Shown here piece by piece: positions 47,301 through 58,660 of a stretch of DNA of 64,000 nt. The notes under the pieces are model-generated. The model was not told the DNA's origin, made no database searches, and saw nothing but the letters and a program-made list of their open reading frames with translations. The first letter of the stretch is position 1; each line of letters opens with the position of its first letter. The translations under genes and the position numbers were made by a program. This DNA comes from Rhynchonema sp. JSB1_4 (lineage: Eukaryota; Nematoda; Chromadorea; Monhysterida; Xyalidae): NCBI GenBank assembly GCA_030248065.1, contig JASAMV010009160.1, forward strand, positions 19,669 through 83,668. The letters run 5' to 3'.

Positions 47301-48823
47301 AAAAACGTATACATAAATCCTCTTCCCGACGATGCTAAAACTACAGCTCTGTTCCCATGCGTGGGCAACACAGACGTTACCAGAGAGCAAACTGCAGATA
47401 TTTTCTGCAGGCTTTGGTCGACTGACTGACTAAGCTCTGTGAATACCATTATACTGTATTTCAAAGAAGCTTTGCGCAGCTATGTAACTGACTACCAGGC
47501 TAGGCTAACACCAACACACATGTAGTATCGTACATCAAAAAACATTTTCAAACTATTATACAAAGGTCAGAGACCCACGCAATACAGGAGCTTGAAAAAG
47601 CGGAAAAAGCACCTGGAGAGATTACAACTCGGCTTTTTGAAACCCGATAGCAGCCATACAACCTGCGGAAATTAATGCAAAACAAACTGCAACCCACAGC
47701 ATACACGAAAAAAAGAGTCAAAACAAAACCACTTGAAACATGTAGGCTGGCCATAAGACATAACCCCACATGAAATATAACGTTTGTAACATTTGAATCT
47801 GTAAGATTGTATTTCACATTTTCTCTACCCACATTAATTTCATGAAACTGAACTGTATCAATCAACCTGAACTACACGCACACACGCAGCACGTGATGGT
47901 GTCATACGTCACTTGGAAACAAATAAGCGCCAAATGATGTCCGGTTCAAGTTCTGACCAAACCTTCAGTTCTGGAACCGGGAAAGGAAACAAAATGGGTT
48001 AGTAAGTCGTGGCAAGTTTAATAAACGTCACACGTAATTTTCGGTTGCAAACCTGCCTGGAAGACGCAATGCAGACAGTTTCGCGCACACTACGGTTAAT
48101 AATGACATCATAAGTATTTAGAGGCAGAACTAAATGACCTAATAACAATTGTACTGCACGTGAATGATAAGTGTGCAAGGCAGGGCCAGCTTCCCTTCTC
48201 CAAGTGCACATTTTGCAAAATAAGCTAGTATTGATTGAAACAAGAAGAAATTTTTGAAGCTCAAGGCAGAGGACTGCATTGAAATTCAGTCACAAAAATT
48301 AAATGAAAGCACTGCCGCAAAACATACATACCATGACCATATCCTTGAAAATGCCTTTCAAATTCGGAGTGGCTGATGTTTCGGAGGGTGTGGTGTCGGT
48401 GTTATGTGATGATCGACTTGTTTTTCGATTGTTCCCATTGCCAATACGACACAGGCCTCGCTCGTTCGGTCGAAATCGATTGAATCTCAATTGAATTAGT
48501 CATTTTTGTTCCATCTCACCTCCGAAAATGCTAACTGCGGACGTAAAAACATTATTGCATCGAAAACATATAACTTCAAAAACGCTACGCATCCTTTCAT
48601 GTAGCGTGTAGACAACTTTTACAATATATCTGACTGATCATTTTTTTAGCATGATCAGAAAAAGTGGTTCAAATGAAAATAAATTGAATACTCACCTCAA
48701 TGCAACACCACCGTTTTGCAATCCCGCGAAAAAGTTGCGCCATTGCGGCTCACTGGTTGCGTTACGTTTGCTGCTGCCAGACTGAGTGGGGGTCACTGGT
48801 GCAGACTTTGATGCGACTGCCAT
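41394..48823 (-). CDS. ITPK: inositol-trisphosphate 3-kinase family (IPK)
   Basis: Inositol-polyphosphate kinase of the IP3 3-kinase type; phosphorylates Ins(1,4,5)P3 at the 3-hydroxyl with ATP, lowering the calcium-release signal. Nine in-phase exons: 48823-48696, 48485-48332, 43808-43715, 43567-43418, 43262-43190, 42989-42797, 42467-42294, 41830-41657, 41426-41394; 390 aa. Landmarks: [11 protein letters not shown] (WVQLAGHxG-like), [11 protein letters not shown] (the PxxxDxKxG signature that holds inositol phosphate), [55 protein letters not shown] (SSLL) and VWMIDFAK (catalytic IDF). [15 protein letters not shown] closes the domain. The ~94-residue N-terminus, Ser/Thr-rich, comes from two exons separated by a 4.5-kb intron; they could instead be a separate gene, and a Met at about 43793 offers an alternative start. 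Confidence 0.9.
43809..48331 (-). other. 4.5-kb intron of the inositol-phosphate kinase gene
   Basis: Between the second and third exon. Apart from the hAT element at 44918-45629 I find no gene, RNA or clear repeat; the region is AT-richer and its open frames are short. Confidence 0.5.
44918..45629. mobile_element. non-autonomous hAT element, TSD GCAGCAAC
   Basis: 712-bp element with ends CAGGGTTG ... CAACCCTG and perfect 8-bp target duplications GCAGCAAC (44910-44917 and 45630-45637). Like the element at 15923-16650 it has A-run/T-run blocks just inside both ends, so the two belong to one family. No transposase. Confidence 0.9.
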
Positions 48824-50496
48824 TGCGGGTAGATCTGACAAAGGTTACGTATGCAAATGGAAACAGCTGTTAAAAATTGGCTAGATCAATGTGGTGAAGT
48901 GACTGGCATGATTGTGCTTTACACATGGTCAGCTGGCATTTGAACAGTAGTTGTAATCCAACGACGAGGTCATGAGACACTTTTTTAAAAATCCGGCTTG
49001 GCCAGATCCAATAATTCTACGGTTACCAGTATTTCGAAAGCAAAAGAAAGATAATCGGCCGAGAGAGATGATGACGAGTTCCAGCCGGCTGACCTCATGT
49101 TGCGAGCTTACGGGAACAGCAACCTTGTTCAACACACAAATGTTTTGGGAGTGAAGGCAGAGGCGGAGAACGTGTTTTTACCAAATATAAGTGCGTTTCG
49201 TTTCGAAACACGTGGAACCGGAACACTAGCGGATCTGGCAAAGCCACCGTCAGAAAAAAATGTCTCATGAGCATTTGGATGGACTATACACACATCAAAC
49301 AGAGTCTGTGTGACATGACGTCAGTTCTGAAACTTGAAACATACTGACGTCCTTTCGTCTGTTTCCAAGGAAACAGTGCATTTTATAAGTGCGTACATTT
49401 CTTTACAGCTGACCACATGAAAACACAATTGTCACTAATGGACAAAATGAAGATCTAGTACGTGAACAAGTAGCAACTGACCACAACGGAACTCTTGAAT
49501 CCACACATAACGCAAGAACTGCGAATGCGCGCCAAAAGACTGCGCGCGAAAATTCTACAATTTTCGCAAGCAAACAATTTTCACGGACCAATCGATAAAT
49601 GGGCGGAGTCGACAATATCTTATTACACGGCGGCAGGAGTGCGAAAAAGAGAAAGATAAAACTACCACGAGGTCACTACAAGAGCACCGCTCGCAGTTGT
49701 TTTTGAGGTCATCTGGCCATCTAGATTAGTCGATCAGATAACTTAGCTCGACAGACATCGTTAATACCTAGATCGGAACTGGGTGACACAGGACACAGAC
49801 ATAGCGCAACAAACACCCATCAAGTCAGCCGGGCACAAAATATGATCAGATGGCAAGTGGGTAACGTGCTGCAGAATTTCGCCCAAGACTATGAAATGTC
49901 CAAATGTACTACAAGCCTTTCGGTGCCTCCCCTCCCCCTTCTTACGCACTTGTGTCCACCGTTAGGAGATTTGGTCGTTGTCGCGTTTTGCTCAGTTTAT
50001 CTTGTGTGTCATTTTGCATTTTGTGCAACGTTGCGGTGGGCGACGACGTCGACGAGGGACTTTGTGCTTGTTGCTGTTGTTGACCAAATGGAAAGCGACT
50101 TAGGATTTGTCGGATCATTTCACGTGAGACATCCTGTAAATAAAATTATCACTGTTTTTTTCGTTTCAAAGCTTGCAGGTTTACACAATCTAACAGACTA
50201 CAGCGTCAAGTGGGTGGCTAACAGGTTAGCTAATCATAAGGCCGTGCGGTTGGACGTCATCACTGATGAATCATACAATCAGAAGATCACAGCTTCATAC
50301 CACGCCCAGTTGAGGCGACTGGAACTCAGCCATAACATCTTTCAGTTCCTGATTGCCCCATACCTATCCACCTTTCGAATAATAGAGGTTCAGTAATCTA
50401 CAAATGCACCCTGGCCTCGCACAGAAACAAACGAACCTACGAACACAGTTTGACGGACTCCGCCTATGCTTCTAACCGACCAGAAGCCAAAGCCTG
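48824..50496. other. intergenic, kinase gene to unknown secreted gene
   Basis: Contains the MITE 48947-49289. A 184-codon plus-strand open frame (49842-50396) has no recognised domain, no clear Kozak or splice context and uneven composition; I do not call it a gene, although its length is unusual for this window. Confidence 0.45.
48947..49289 (+). mobile_element. TATAGTCCA/TCATGAGAC MITE, copy 2
   Basis: About 343 bp with imperfect inverted ends (GTAATCCAAC ... TCATGAGACA at left, TGTCTCATGAG ... TTGGATGGACTATAC at right). The core matches 40027-40390 (CCAGCCGGCTGACCTCA, AACAGCAACCTTGTTCA, TTTTGGGAGTGA). Lies upstream of the kinase start. Confidence 0.65.
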
Positions 50497-52679
50497 CTAA
50501 CAGCACGCAAACGAGTAAAAATCTACTTGTCCAGTATCATTTACAGTTGAATCGCTCGGCGGATTCGGTCGCCGATTCGGTTTGGCCACGGCTGAATGTT
50601 TGATCATCGCGTCCGCTGCGGACTGTTTGCGCTGAAAATTGGACACAATTATTTCAGGCAAAATTTGGGTTACGCTTGGTACAAACTTGACGATCGGCAA
50701 ACCCTGGCATGTCTTGTGAGACACATTTTTTTAGTGTTTCGCAAGCATTACTCAGCAACACCAGCGTCCCAGTTAGTTGGGTGCGCACTGGCTGCTGAAG
50801 GCCAGCTGACTGCTGTTACAGAGTGGATTAGAAAATGTTAAAAATAAGATTTTGTCTTTCAGAACAGGTCCGAAACCGATAAACCGATTACCAAGCGTCA
50901 CAATGATGATACGTGTCTCATTTCACAAGCTGGAGCGCCGCAACTCAGGGGAAAATGGGAAGAAGAAGTCAAAGTTTTACGACCCAAGCCTTCAACGTAG
51001 CAAGCTCTAAACTTTCACAATTTCGTCAACTGCACAGGTCAGTCATCACACAAGTTCTTAGCATTTGGTGTTTCTATTTTATCACACGTCCCCCAAATTT
51101 ACAACTTATGCAGCACAGATTCACACCAAAAAAAACAACTATGTTGATGTGGGTCTACTGACCAACTTTGACTGCAAACAAATGAAGGTGCAGTCTGAGA
51201 AATTTGGAATTTCGTATCAAGGAGAAAGGTGAATGAACACAAAAGCACAGAAAATTTGCAACCAACAAACGCAGATTTCTAGCCAAAATGAACATAGGTC
51301 AGATCAAGTTGAAACTAACAGTGATAATATCTTTTTTGGTCTTGGGCAAGCCGTGCTCGGTGGTCGGAACTTCGAGCGTGTTCGATTTGGATGTTCGAGA
51401 TTCAAGATTCGCTCGATTATTCTTGCTCGGATCGCGAGTTCGCCACTTGGTTCTGATCGCGGATTCAAAAAGCGACGGGGTGATAGACGCCTGACGTTGC
51501 ACTCGCGATTTGCTCGCTGTTACTGGCAGTTCTGCAATGGAAGAGATCGCCGTTTGCTTCAGAGTTTGTGTCAAACATCAGCGTATTCACACTTTTCACG
51601 AGCTTAACTGCACAAGATACGATGACGATGACATCCACCGTAAAAAGACTGGCTGCCCGATGTTTCATGGAAAGTTCTCTTTCTGAACAGGTTGTTATAA
51701 ATGGGCAAAAGAAAATGTTTCTGCCAATAGATCAAAGCAGTATTGTTCAGTGAAGTGCGAATGAATAAAAAACGTTTTCGAGCAGAAGTCAGTAAGCGTT
51801 ATCATCTGATCACAAAAGTTCTCCATCAGTCAAACTGCAGCACAACTGTCTCAGCTAACCTTTCTTTTATTCTTATCATCATACAGAATGCAGGCATAGA
51901 AAAAGCTTTCTGAATCATTGCTCGCGTGTACAAACGTATTTGCCATCCACCCACACCCTTCTTGTTTCGGTGATAAAACAACAAACAATCATAAATGTCA
52001 ACCACATACGACCAAGCCAGAGCAACAGCCAAGCACGCCTGCCTTGAACCTTTTGGCAAACAGTGCTGATAGACCAGTAGTAAATGCCCTGGGCATACCA
52101 AATCACGGTTGCACTTACAAGCAGAAATTCAAGATTTGTCAAGTCAGCCGAATTTCAATTGTGAAGGAAATTCACAATTGTGCTCATTTGAGAAAAGTTG
52201 ACGCTGCACCAAATACCTGACAATGATCCGGTGCGAGCTATTGAATAATCCACGTCGTCCTTCGCTGTCTTGTACGAACGTCGACGAAAGAACGACCGCA
52301 GTCGATGGTGTAGTTTCGATGACGGCGTGGTGTCGCGATGCACACTGAAACATCAAACAACAGCATACTTGCGGGCGAAAAAAACGTCCTTTTTAAAGCT
52401 GCTGGTTAACAACCCTTCGACCGCGCTTGATCTTGGGGGGTAGTATATATAAACAAAGTTTGGACATCGTGTTACTCGACCCTAATCTGGTGAGCCGATT
52501 GGTTGCTTCCTGATGTTTCACGGCCACGTTGAAGTTTGCCCCTCGTGAAAAAAACCGAAAAAATTTGAAACGCTGCTGTGACACGAATAGGCTGTTTCAA
52601 AGTTTGACACGAGAGTGACAGCAACCTCCAACAGTGTGCCGAAAGCCGCAATGCACAATAGCTGTTGAAACGTCCGCAT
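50497..52679 (-). CDS. unrecognised secreted protein, 189 aa
   Basis: Four exons whose phases all agree: 52679-52585, 52344-52217, 51531-51320, 50631-50497 (stop TAG at 50499-50497). The N-terminus MRTFQQLLCIAAFGTLLEVA is a good signal peptide. The mature part is Ser/Thr/Lys/Arg-rich (HHRLRSFFRRRSYKTAKDD, SKSRVQRQASITPSL, KPNRRPNPPSDSTVND) with several basic clusters and ends VDFYSFACC. No domain or family is recognised; it could be a secreted matrix protein or a peptide precursor cut at basic sites, but no repeated peptide or amidation signal proves this. The start could also be 39 bases upstream (52718, Met-Ala-Arg-Phe). Exon 1 and its upstream region lie in the left arm of a large palindrome, so an inverted copy of the exon exists at 53196-53290. 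Confidence 0.62.
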
Positions 52680-53482
52680 TGTTGAATAAAAAATAAAAGG
52701 TTTCAAAAACCTGGCCATTTTTTGTTAGGATTTTCTACTCGTATAATTTTAAGCACCTGTGGTGAATGAAATAAGTTGTCAATTACAAATAAAAATCCTC
52801 TAATTATCAAGTTTTTTGTTTGTGCTCCCCAGTTTTCAAAACCCTACACAGCTCACACAATGTTTACCACAACATGCGCAAGGCAGCCATTCCACAGCGC
52901 ACACACAACGACAACACAGCCGGCACAGCGACAACACAGCAATGTTTCAGCTGGCAAGCTTTGTTGTGTGTGTGCGCTGTGGAATGGCTGCCTTGCGCAT
53001 GTTGTGGTAAACATTGTGTGAGCTGTGTAGGGTTTTGAAAACTGGGGAGCACAAACAAAAAACTTGATAATTAGAGGATTTTTATTTGTAATTGACAACT
53101 TATTTCATTCACCACAGATGCTTAAAATTATACGAGTAGAAAATCCTAACAAAAAATGGCCAGGTTTCTGAAACCTTTTATTTTTTTATTCAACAATGCG
53201 GACGTTTCAACAGCTATTGTGCATTGCGGTTTTCGGCACACTGTTGGAGGTTGCTGTCACTCTAGTGTCAAACTTTGAAACAGCCTATTCGTGTCACAGC
53301 AGCGTTTCAAAATTTTTCGGTTTTTTTCACGAGGGGCAAACTTCAACGTGGCCGTGAAACATCAGGAAGCAACCAATCGGCTCACCAGATTAGGGTCCAG
53401 TAACACGATGTCCAAACTTTGTTTATATATACTGCCCCCCAAGATCAAGCGCGGTCGAAGGGTTGTTAACCAGCACCTTTAA
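52397..53482. repeat. near-perfect palindrome, ~513-bp arms
   Basis: Left arm ~52397-52909 and right arm ~52971-53482 are reverse complements with only a few mismatches (for example GCTTTC/GTTTTC and CTCGTG/CTAGTG), separated by a ~61-bp spacer rich in ACAACACAG. The arms carry a TATATATAAAC-like site and exon 1 of the adjacent secreted gene. Flanks read CGAAAAAAAC on the left and CGAAAAAAAAC on the right, perhaps a target duplication. It may be an inverted gene-end duplication or a foldback element. Confidence 0.85.
53196..53290 (+). pseudogene. inverted copy of signal-peptide exon 1
   Basis: Mirror copy of exon 52679-52585 in the right arm of the palindrome. The frame is open and keeps the ATG, hydrophobic leader and TC|GTGTCA donor. 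Relative to the original it shows one silent (CTC/CTA) and one replacement (Ala to Val) difference. I find no downstream exon on the plus strand that continues the frame, so it is probably a broken gene start, or an alternative exon of an unseen gene. Confidence 0.6.
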
Positions 53483-55946
53483 CGAAAAAAAACAACAACA
53501 AAAAAACTGAAAAAAACACGGGTCCATCTGGGACGTGAAAAAACCGAAAAAGAACCTCAGCCTCCAGGAAACATCGGTCTTTTTTCGCGAAATCTTCCAA
53601 TTTTTGACAAAAATTGAGGAAAATCTTTCTTCAGAACATCTTTGGCAACGCGCGAACGACGTCAATGTGGCTTGTTTCACCGATTTTGGTCACAACAAGC
53701 ATTAAAAACACCCATAGACACCACTGTAGTGTCCGTGCTAAAACTAACATGCCTCCAAAATGCCACATTTGGGCTTCCCCTATCCTTATACACTGCGGTT
53801 CTTTATCGGTTTTTTTTCACGAAATGCGGTTTTCCGACAGTATAATCAATAGTGTAACTAGAATTCCGAAACTTGGTTAGACCTTGATTCGGCTGTAAAG
53901 CACCCTGTTCAAGTGTTCATAATTATAAGAGAAGTAACCCTCCTTCTGTTGTCAAACTCCAAGTTGCTTTCCGATCAAGTGACGGACTATTCTTTGTGAC
54001 CGAAAATGTATTTTAGATGGCAATGAAATTGGTGCCACAAGAGAAGAAACAGCTCGCACTTGTCTCGTCTGCGCTTGCTGTTGGTTTCTGGACACAAGAA
54101 GCACAACTATTTGCAAAGGTAGAAAGATTTCTCAAACAAAAAGATGATTAGAAACTGGCAACACTTAGCTCGCCTGTTCATACGCTCCTTGTTGGAATCA
54201 AAGGGCCCATTTATAATGAAAGAAAAATTTTGTGGATTGTACAAAATACGAGTAAAATTAGACTGTAGTTTTCACTTCATAGTATACTGCACAGATTAAA
54301 TCACATTCTATAAAATTGGAAAACATTGCACCGCACTCAGGATATCTATTGGAGTCGCTACAAGGACAATAGTTGACAGCTACACAAATACGTGGAATAT
54401 ATGACGGACAGAAAGCCACAAGAAGACAGAAACTACAAACCAGACCAAGTACCAGAATAGAACAGTACCATCCAAATTAAATGAGCGTTTCGAACAAACC
54501 AGCACAAACGGAAACAAACAACACACCTTATCAGAGGCCAAACATAACCGCGACAACGGTGGGTGAAGTGACCGCTGGTGGACATACACACCACAAACAA
54601 ATCTCAGCATCAAACTTGGTGACCGGGCTGGTTCGGTGATCGAGCTGACTTTGCCTTGGTCGGGTCACGATGTGGCTCTTTTTGTATGGACAAAAATCTG
54701 TTATTTTTGACGCCACAAATTTCGAGCCGCGCACAAAAAATTATGACCTGTCCAGCAGCTGCAGTCCAAATTACGTGGTTTAAGCTTGAAACGGTTACGT
54801 GACAAAGACAGGGCCAACGTGAACCGAGACCGAACGAATCATCTGACCAAGTTTGATACCGGCCAAAGTCAATAGAAGTGAATTACGCACGCAAGCCTGG
54901 TGCTTGGCTTGGCTGGTGTTTCTTATCGGAACATGCACCTAACTAAGTAATGAATGACGCACTTGGAACAATAAACATAAGAATGTCCAAACAGCAAACG
55001 CCTTATGATTTTGGGTGATTTTAGGTCCTGCTTATTGAAAGAAGGCAGCACAGACAGCGAATTGATCGAGAGTGTGATGCGCTGGGATTTCGAGTAATTC
55101 TGGACCAAAATTTAACCGTGCACTTGCAGGGTGAATGAGAGTTCAAAATAGCCGATACCTAAATAGGTACCACCACTGCTACAATCAGAGCATAATGCCG
55201 CAAAACCGCCCTTAAATGCTGTTTGCGAATTGTCATGATTGATAACAGTAACAGACATACTTGCGGATGAAAAAAACGGTTTTTTGATGAAGGCGAGCGT
55301 GACTTGTATGCAAGCGCCGTGGAAAAATTATCGTAAAACGAGGCAAAGAGGAGGAACTTATTTCAGATTGTCAGAAAGATTGATCCCCGTGACGACGGTG
55401 AGAAAACATTTCTCTGACACTGAATTTTTCACGGGCAAGGAGCGGACACAATCAGGCTCTTCAGTGCGGATGGGGTGGCGCTCAGAATATATTTGCTTAT
55501 GTGTCGTAGTGTCGAAAAATGCTTCTTTGATAAATTAGCAGCAAGTGCTCAGGATTTGCGAAGGCAACAACACCCGTTTTTAGGCAGTTTTTACTCGGTT
55601 ATGGCTCAGTGAGCGTCACGTGTGTTTCAGGCCAGAAAAGCGTCGTCTTCACCTGACGATTCACAAAACGATTTTACAGTATTGTTTAAAACCCTAAAGA
55701 AAATTTTTACAACTTTAGATCAAGACTGGGTTCTTTTCAAAATGGGCCAGTGGCTCATTCAAAATCTTGTGGCTCATTCAAAATTTTTAGTGTCCCAATG
55801 AGCCAGCATTAGTGGCAAAAAACATGGACCGTGCACACGTATTTTTTCAAAAAAACCGGTAATTTTTTAGTTTGCTTATGAACATCAGTTAGCCCTGAAA
55901 ACACGTTTTTTGCGTCAGCGGCTCCATTTGTAGCCACATGGCGGCA
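53483..55946. other. gene-poor region
   Basis: No gene supported. A possible exon, open from 54017 and ending at a GCAAAG|GTAGAAAG donor near 54118, is preceded by TATTTTAG but has no recognisable content. The GTGGCTCATT repeat copy 2 lies at 55739-55816. Confidence 0.45.
55739..55816. repeat. dispersed GTGGCTCATT repeat, copy 2
   Basis: Shares GTGGCTCATTCAAAAT and CCAATGAGCCAGCATTAGTG with the AP3B intron copy at 3915-4030, same orientation. Confidence 0.6.
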
Positions 55947-56141
55947 CTACCAATCCAAAGCCAACCTTTCTGTATTTTGCTGATCATTCGATTTCGACAT
56001 CGCTGCAGCCATGTGATGCGTATAGCCAACGACATCTTCGTCGGGTTCCTCGGTCAAACACGGAAAATCAGGAGCCGAGGAAGTTGTGGCACAACTTGAA
56101 GGTTCGTCGTCAAGTTGAACACCTAAATGGGCATGCAACCA
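55947..56141 (-). CDS. possible C-terminal exon, unknown protein
   Basis: Open frame of 64 codons ending in TAG at 55949-55947, preceded by an acceptor-like CACCAG at 56144-56142. The acidic composition (VQLDDEPSSCATTSSAPDFP, LTEEPDEDVVGYTHH, MSKSNDQQNTERLALDW) looks coding, but no upstream exon was identified and no family is recognised. Confidence 0.35.
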   Translation of the reverse strand, partial: WLHAHLGVQLDDEPSSCATTSSAPDFPCLTEEPDEDVVGYTHHMAAAMSKSNDQQNTERLALDW

Positions 56142-56334
56142 CTGGTGTCGTTGGAAAACCAAGAAGTAAGGATTCTTTTTTGCAAAATATACTTTTTGCA
56201 AAAAAAACATTTGGTCCGAAAATTTTTCAGATATTCTTGCAGCACTTAAGGACACCAACATTAAAATATATTTTTTTTAATTCTTGTGTTCACAACTGAT
56301 CTTTTGTCATACTCTCACATCCATTTTTAGGACA

Positions 56335-56440
56335 GTGTTCGTAAGGCGGGCCGGGCGGATTTGGCCGGGCTGGAATGTCCGGTCCGGCCCCACTTGAGAT
56401 AGGCAAAGGTAGGCCGGTCCGGCCCGAATTCTGGTCTGAT
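56335..56440. repeat. GGGCCGG-rich repeat fragment
   Basis: Short stretch with GGCGGGCCGGGCGGAT and GGTCCGGCCC, a fragment of the GC-rich family seen better at 57840-58065, 62175-62480 and 63130-63320. Confidence 0.5.
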
Positions 56441-56609
56441 TTTTTTGATTTTATCACGCCATGTTTCTGCCACCAAACTCATTTTTTGTTTTCTATGAGA
56501 AATACCCCACCCAGGTAGTAAAATGGACATTGAACAAAGTAAAAGGAAGAAAACGTAACACAGTATAAGAAAGACAAAAAATATTATGTTTGCCAACAGA
56601 GCTACCGGC

Positions 56610-57016
56610 CAATGGTGTAGCTGGGGGGGGGGTGGGGGACCCCCCTAGGTACAGTAGGTAGGTTGCCGCCCCTCACCTGGTACAGCAGGTAGGTTGCCGC
56701 CCCTCCCCTGGTACAGTAGGTAGGTTGCCGCCCCACCTAGCTTTTCACCCAAAACATTCATTTTTGGCTTAAAATTGCATAAAATTAGCATATTTGTCTG
56801 CAAATAGGCGAAAAATCGCGCGCTGTGCACGAAATTAGTTTTTTAGGCCACATTTTCTTCAGTATTTAGACATAAAAAATTTCGGTTTCCAGATGACCCC
56901 CCCAAGTGGTACGACCCCCCCCGCCTCCTAGCTCGGCTGGTACAGTAGGTAGGTTGCCGCTCCGCATTTTGGGTGGTACAGTAGGTTGCCGCCCCGCCTG
57001 GGTAGCTACACCACTG
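56610..57016. mobile_element. non-autonomous hAT element, TSD CTACCGGC
   Basis: 407-bp element with ends CAATGGTGTAGCTGGGG and GGGTAGCTACACCACTG, flanked by perfect 8-bp duplications CTACCGGC (56602-56609 and 57017-57024). The interior has GTACAGTAGGTAGGTTGCCG repeats, like the copies at 33754-34257 and, inverted, 63420-63693. Confidence 0.9.
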
Positions 57017-57839
57017 CTACCGGCTTCGGCTACCAACAAACCATAAAGGCATAAAGGTTTGAAAAAGACGAAGCTTTGACCTAAAACTACAGTGACCAAC
57101 TGCAAAAAACTGTTTTACTTTCGAAAAAAAGAAAACCGGCAATTTTCGAAAATAAACTCCCCAGAAAAACTACCGCTGTTTATTCTTCCGAGAAAATGTG
57201 TTTTTGGTCTGAAAAAGGTGAAAAATTTCCTGTAGCGTTCGATCCTACTTCATGAAATCGCCTTAAAAAACCTAAAACAGCGGAAAGCGAACCCTGTTTT
57301 GTGCCTGAAGCACACAGACGGGGATCAGCAAACCATAGTGAAAAACAGCAAAGCAAAAATTGTCCAAAAATGGGTATTTGATCTCGGAATTTCTAATGTA
57401 CCGGTAATTTCTGTAGCAAAAAATTTTTTCGAAAATATAAATTATCGTTATTTTAAGTCACTGTACCGAAAAAAACTTGTTTGGCTCGATAAACTCAAGA
57501 AAGATCCAACCAGAGTCACACGAATGCGAAATGCGACTTGATTGAATCGAATTCGGACGTCGTGGTCGTCTGCCGCTCGAACGACTGGTTGACTGGCCCA
57601 TGCCCATTGAATTGTAATTGTGTGATCTATAAAATTATTTTTGTTGCGCTGTTTCTCAAAAATGTCTGGCTGCCACAAAATCAAAGTAAAATGATTCTGC
57701 TGAGTCAGGGCAGGGCAGGACACAGGAGGGCAGGGATTTAGTAAAGGATGGGCACTTTTGATGTTCTGAAAATCTGTTTTGTCCAGTGCTTGTCTCATTT
57801 GAAACGAACTAAAAGCAAAATGTGAACGTGCGCGCTGAG

Positions 57840-58065
57840 CACAAGTCGCTCGGGCCGGACCGGGCCGACATTTTTGGGCTTTTGATTCGGGCCCGGGCCG
57901 GAGATTTGGAGGATCGGGGATCGGGCCGGGCCGGACACCCCGGTAGGACCGAGACCGAAGCTTCTGAAGCGAGCTATTTTCCTGGAAAATAATAATTTTG
58001 TCACAAAAAATCTGACGGATTCGGCAGGTAAGTGATCAGTACTTACTTGCTTGTCTACCTGAACT
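57840..58065. repeat. GGGCCGG-rich dispersed repeat
   Basis: GC-rich half (GGGCCGGACCGGGCCGAC ... GGAGATTTGGAGGAT) followed by an AT half with AAGCTTCTGAAG, TCTGACGGATTCGGCA and AAGTGATCAGTACTTACTTG. The same order, inverted, occurs at 62175-62480 and 63130-63320, defining one repeat family of roughly 230-300 bp. Confidence 0.7.
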
Positions 58066-58139
58066 GACAACTTTTATTTTTTGAAAGCAATGAACTTTCC
58101 ACCAAGAAATTGGTTCAGAAAAAATCGCAAAGATCATGA

Positions 58140-58660
58140 CAAAAATCGGGTACCCGCCGTAAAAATGCTAGTCCGGCCAAACCTGGCCCGATTGCAACCT
58201 CTAAACAGAGAGTAGGATCGGGCCGGGCCGGGATTTTGGACTTTTGGCTCGGGCCGGGCCGTGTCGGAGATTTGGTCCATGCCTAAGCCGGATCCGGCCC
58301 GAAATGCTCAAATTTTAAGCCAAAAGTGCCTTCTTCTACCACAAATGTTCAAAAAATTGCGCTACGCGCATAGTATCTGCACATAACATCTTTTCTTGAA
58401 GAAATTTTTCTTCAAAATTGACCCAGTACCCAGATCCAGATGGACCCAATTCAGAGAAACCGAATTGCAAAAACATAAACATGATTCCCCAAGAAAATTG
58501 GGCAAATTTTGGCTTTTGGTTTTTGGGCCATTTTTTCATTTTTCCTTTGACCACAAAAAATCGACCCGGGCCGGGCTACCATTTTGTACTTTCAAATCGG
58601 GCCGTGCCGGCCGAGCCAGGTCGGAATTTTGGTCAGTCGGGTGGGCTATGCGGCCCCGAT
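58140..58660. repeat. degraded GGGCCGG-rich repeats
   Basis: Two or three further partial copies of the GC-rich family (around 58155-58290 and 58560-58640) separated by AT-rich DNA. No coding sequence. Confidence 0.5.

Noticed and set aside
49842..50396. 184-codon plus-strand open frame
   Set aside because: Longest frame outside the known genes, but composition changes along it, no domain or start/splice context is recognisable, and it lies between minus-strand genes; chance is the simpler explanation.
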